Origin: Candidatus Methylarchaceae archaeon HK01M
Lineage (GTDB): Archaea > Thermoproteota > Nitrososphaeria > Nitrososphaerales > JACAEJ01
Direction of reading: 5' to 3'
Length of the DNA: 5,536 nucleotides
Assembly (NCBI GenBank): GCA_024256245.1
Contig: JAKLZD010000015.1
Coordinates: forward strand, 1-5,536
Shown here piece after piece: positions 4,494 to 5,536 of this stretch. The number at the start of each line of letters is the position of its first letter. Position 1 is the first letter of the stretch. The notes below the pieces were generated by a model. That model was not told the DNA's origin. It made no database searches and saw only the letters and a list, made by a program, of their open reading frames with translations. A program made the position numbers and the translations under genes.

Positions 4494-5536
4494 ATGAATC
4501 GTACTCGTCTTCTAAAGCTATCTACATTAACTTTGATGATCGTCTTAGCATCTGTATGCATTACTCCTGCTTTGGCGCAAAATCCAGGCGACTACATAGT
4601 AGCAGAATATGGCTCAGAAAGTCTTGTCATGATAACTCTCGGTGGAGTAAGAACAGTGATATACGAATTCGCCCCTGGGACATCGCCCTTTGGTGTGGCT
4701 ATAGACTCTGATGGAAATTATATAGTAACAGAGTATTGGGGAGACAATCTGGTCAAGATAACTCCTGAAGGTGTAAGGACGGTGATATATGAGTTCCTTA
4801 TTTTTACTACACCTTCCGGCGTGGCTATAGACTCTGATGGAAATTATATAGTAACAGAGTGGGGTGAAGACAATCTGGTCAAGATAACTCCTGAAGGTTT
4901 GAGGTCTGTGATATACGAATTCGATCTTTTAACTTTTCCTGGTGCTGTGGCTATAGACTCTGATGGGAATTATATCGTAGTGGAATATGAGGCAAATAAT
5001 CTGGTCAAGATAACTCCTGGTGGAGCAAGGACGGTGATATACGAATTCGACCCTGGGGCATCGCCCTTTGGTGTGGCTATAGACTCTGATGGGAATTATA
5101 TCGTAGTGGAATATGAGGCAAATAATCTGGTCAAGATAACTCCTGGTGGAGCAAGGACGGTGATATACGAATTCGATTCTTTTACTTTTCCTATTGGTGT
5201 GGCTATAGACTCTGATGGGAATTATATCGTAGTGGAATATGGGGCAAATAATCTGGTCAAGATAACTCCTGGTGGAGCAAGGACGGTGATATACGAATTC
5301 GACGCTAAGGGGCCAGCGGGTGTAGCCATCTACCCAGATCTCATTCCTCCAACTGTCTCTATCACCTCTCCTACAAGTGGGTCTTACGTAGGAAACACAA
5401 CACTAGTTCAAGGTACGAGTGAGGATACTCACTCAGATATAAAGAAGGTAGAGGCCAGGATAGATGGTGGTTCATGGCAGCTGGCTACTGGAACTACATC
5501 CTGGAGCGTATCACTGGATACCACTGGTGTTTCTGC
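4494..5536 (+). CDS. Secreted beta-propeller repeat protein with Ig-like domain (runs off right edge)
   Basis: The frame is open from the ATG to the window end (347 codons, no stop). Residues 1-28 are a clear Sec signal peptide: basic MNRTRLLK, a hydrophobic core, and ALA before a likely cut ahead of Gln29. Residues 33 to about 282 hold six 42-residue repeats, each with NYIV-x-EY, NLVKITP, RTVIYEF and GVAIDSDG. They resemble NHL or Vgb-like propeller blades, and six units suit a six-bladed propeller in which the last GVAIYPD pairs with the first DYIVAEY to close the ring. The repeats contain no histidine, so the catalytic histidines of virginiamycin B lyase are absent and a binding or structural role is more likely. 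From about residue 286 (PPTVSITSPTSGSYV) an Ig-like domain begins (KVEARIDGGSWQLA, WSVSL), typical of large archaeal surface proteins. The ligand is unknown. A C-terminal membrane or wall anchor would lie outside the window. Confidence 0.88.
   Translation, partial: MNRTRLLKLSTLTLMIVLASVCITPALAQNPGDYIVAEYGSESLVMITLGGVRTVIYEFAPGTSPFGVAIDSDGNYIVTEYWGDNLVKITPEGVRTVIYEFLIFTTPSGVAIDSDGNYIVTEWGEDNLVKITPEGLRSVIYEFDLLTFPGAVAIDSDGNYIVVEYEANNLVKITPGGARTVIYEFDPGASPFGVAIDSDGNYIVVEYEANNLVKITPGGARTVIYEFDSFTFPIGVAIDSDGNYIVVEYGANNLVKITPGGARTVIYEFDAKGPAGVAIYPDLIPPTVSITSPTSGSYVGNTTLVQGTSEDTHSDIKKVEARIDGGSWQLATGTTSWSVSLDTTGVS
4590..5333 (+). repeat. Tandem 126-bp coding repeats (six units)
   Basis: Units begin in exact 126-bp phase at 4590, 4716, 4842, 4968, 5094 and 5220; the last is one codon short in its linker. 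Each encodes one 42-residue propeller repeat. Copies overlapping at 4947-5050 and 5073-5176 are identical over 104 bases, and 5199-5302 differs from them at one base (GAG to GGG). The first unit (from 4590) is the most diverged. Most variation lies in the linker between YEF and GVAID and in the three residues after EY. Confidence 0.9.

Noticed and set aside
4472..4711. 79-codon reading frame on the plus strand
   Set aside because: It is an out-of-frame shadow of the secreted propeller gene, which has a signal peptide and repeats in its own frame from 4494.
4590..5333. Possible CRISPR array, because of regular near-identical repeats
   Set aside because: The 126-bp units form one continuous open frame encoding propeller blades, with no short repeat/unique spacer structure.
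4494..5333. Virginiamycin B lyase (streptogramin resistance) annotation for the propeller
   Set aside because: The fold may be similar, but the visible repeats contain no histidine, so the known catalytic histidines are absent; a signal peptide and Ig-like domain also point to a surface protein.

Overview
The window is archaeal chromosome. The evidence is a ribosomal operon carrying the archaeal/eukaryotic-type zinc-ribbon proteins L44e and S27e followed by the alpha subunit of initiation factor aIF2, TATA-like promoter elements instead of bacterial -35/-10 boxes, at least one gene with no Shine-Dalgarno sequence close behind its TATA box, and use of TTG starts. The lineage cannot be fixed from this stretch.

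Layout. (1) Positions 1-660, minus strand: L44e, S27e and the first 56 codons of aIF2-alpha, which runs off the left edge. (2) Positions 661-826: a divergent intergenic region with a perfect 16-bp palindrome at 778-793, then an unrecognised 77-residue basic protein on the plus strand (827-1060). (3) Positions 1184-3844, minus strand: a compact four-gene ECF transporter operon in the order cbiM, nikN (PDGLE-type), cbiQ, cbiO. (4) Positions 3845-3928: a divergent control region with a 30-bp inverted repeat of the form GTATTA-N16-TAATAC, beside an AT-rich element that can serve as TATA box in both directions. (5) Positions 3929-4333, plus strand: NikR, the nickel-sensing ribbon-helix-helix regulator, with all four nickel ligands present. 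(6) Positions 4494 to the right edge, plus strand: the start of a secreted protein with a Sec signal peptide, six 42-residue propeller repeats in exact 126-bp phase and the beginning of an Ig-like domain. No stop codon is reached.

How the genes fit together. CbiM is the metal-binding membrane component. Its Met1-His2 N-terminus and His67 match the nickel site of NikM proteins. NikN is its small membrane partner, CbiQ the coupling transmembrane protein and CbiO the ATPase. NikR next door, with a matching operator between the two transcripts, makes nickel the most likely substrate despite the 'cobalt' names of the families. The expected logic is that NikR loaded with Ni(II) binds the operator and represses uptake, and probably its own gene.

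The ribosomal operon and nickel module are familiar systems. The less ordinary parts are the near-perfect operator, the very homogeneous repeat array of the secreted propeller protein, and the palindrome before the small orphan gene. I saw no sign of an entirely new system.
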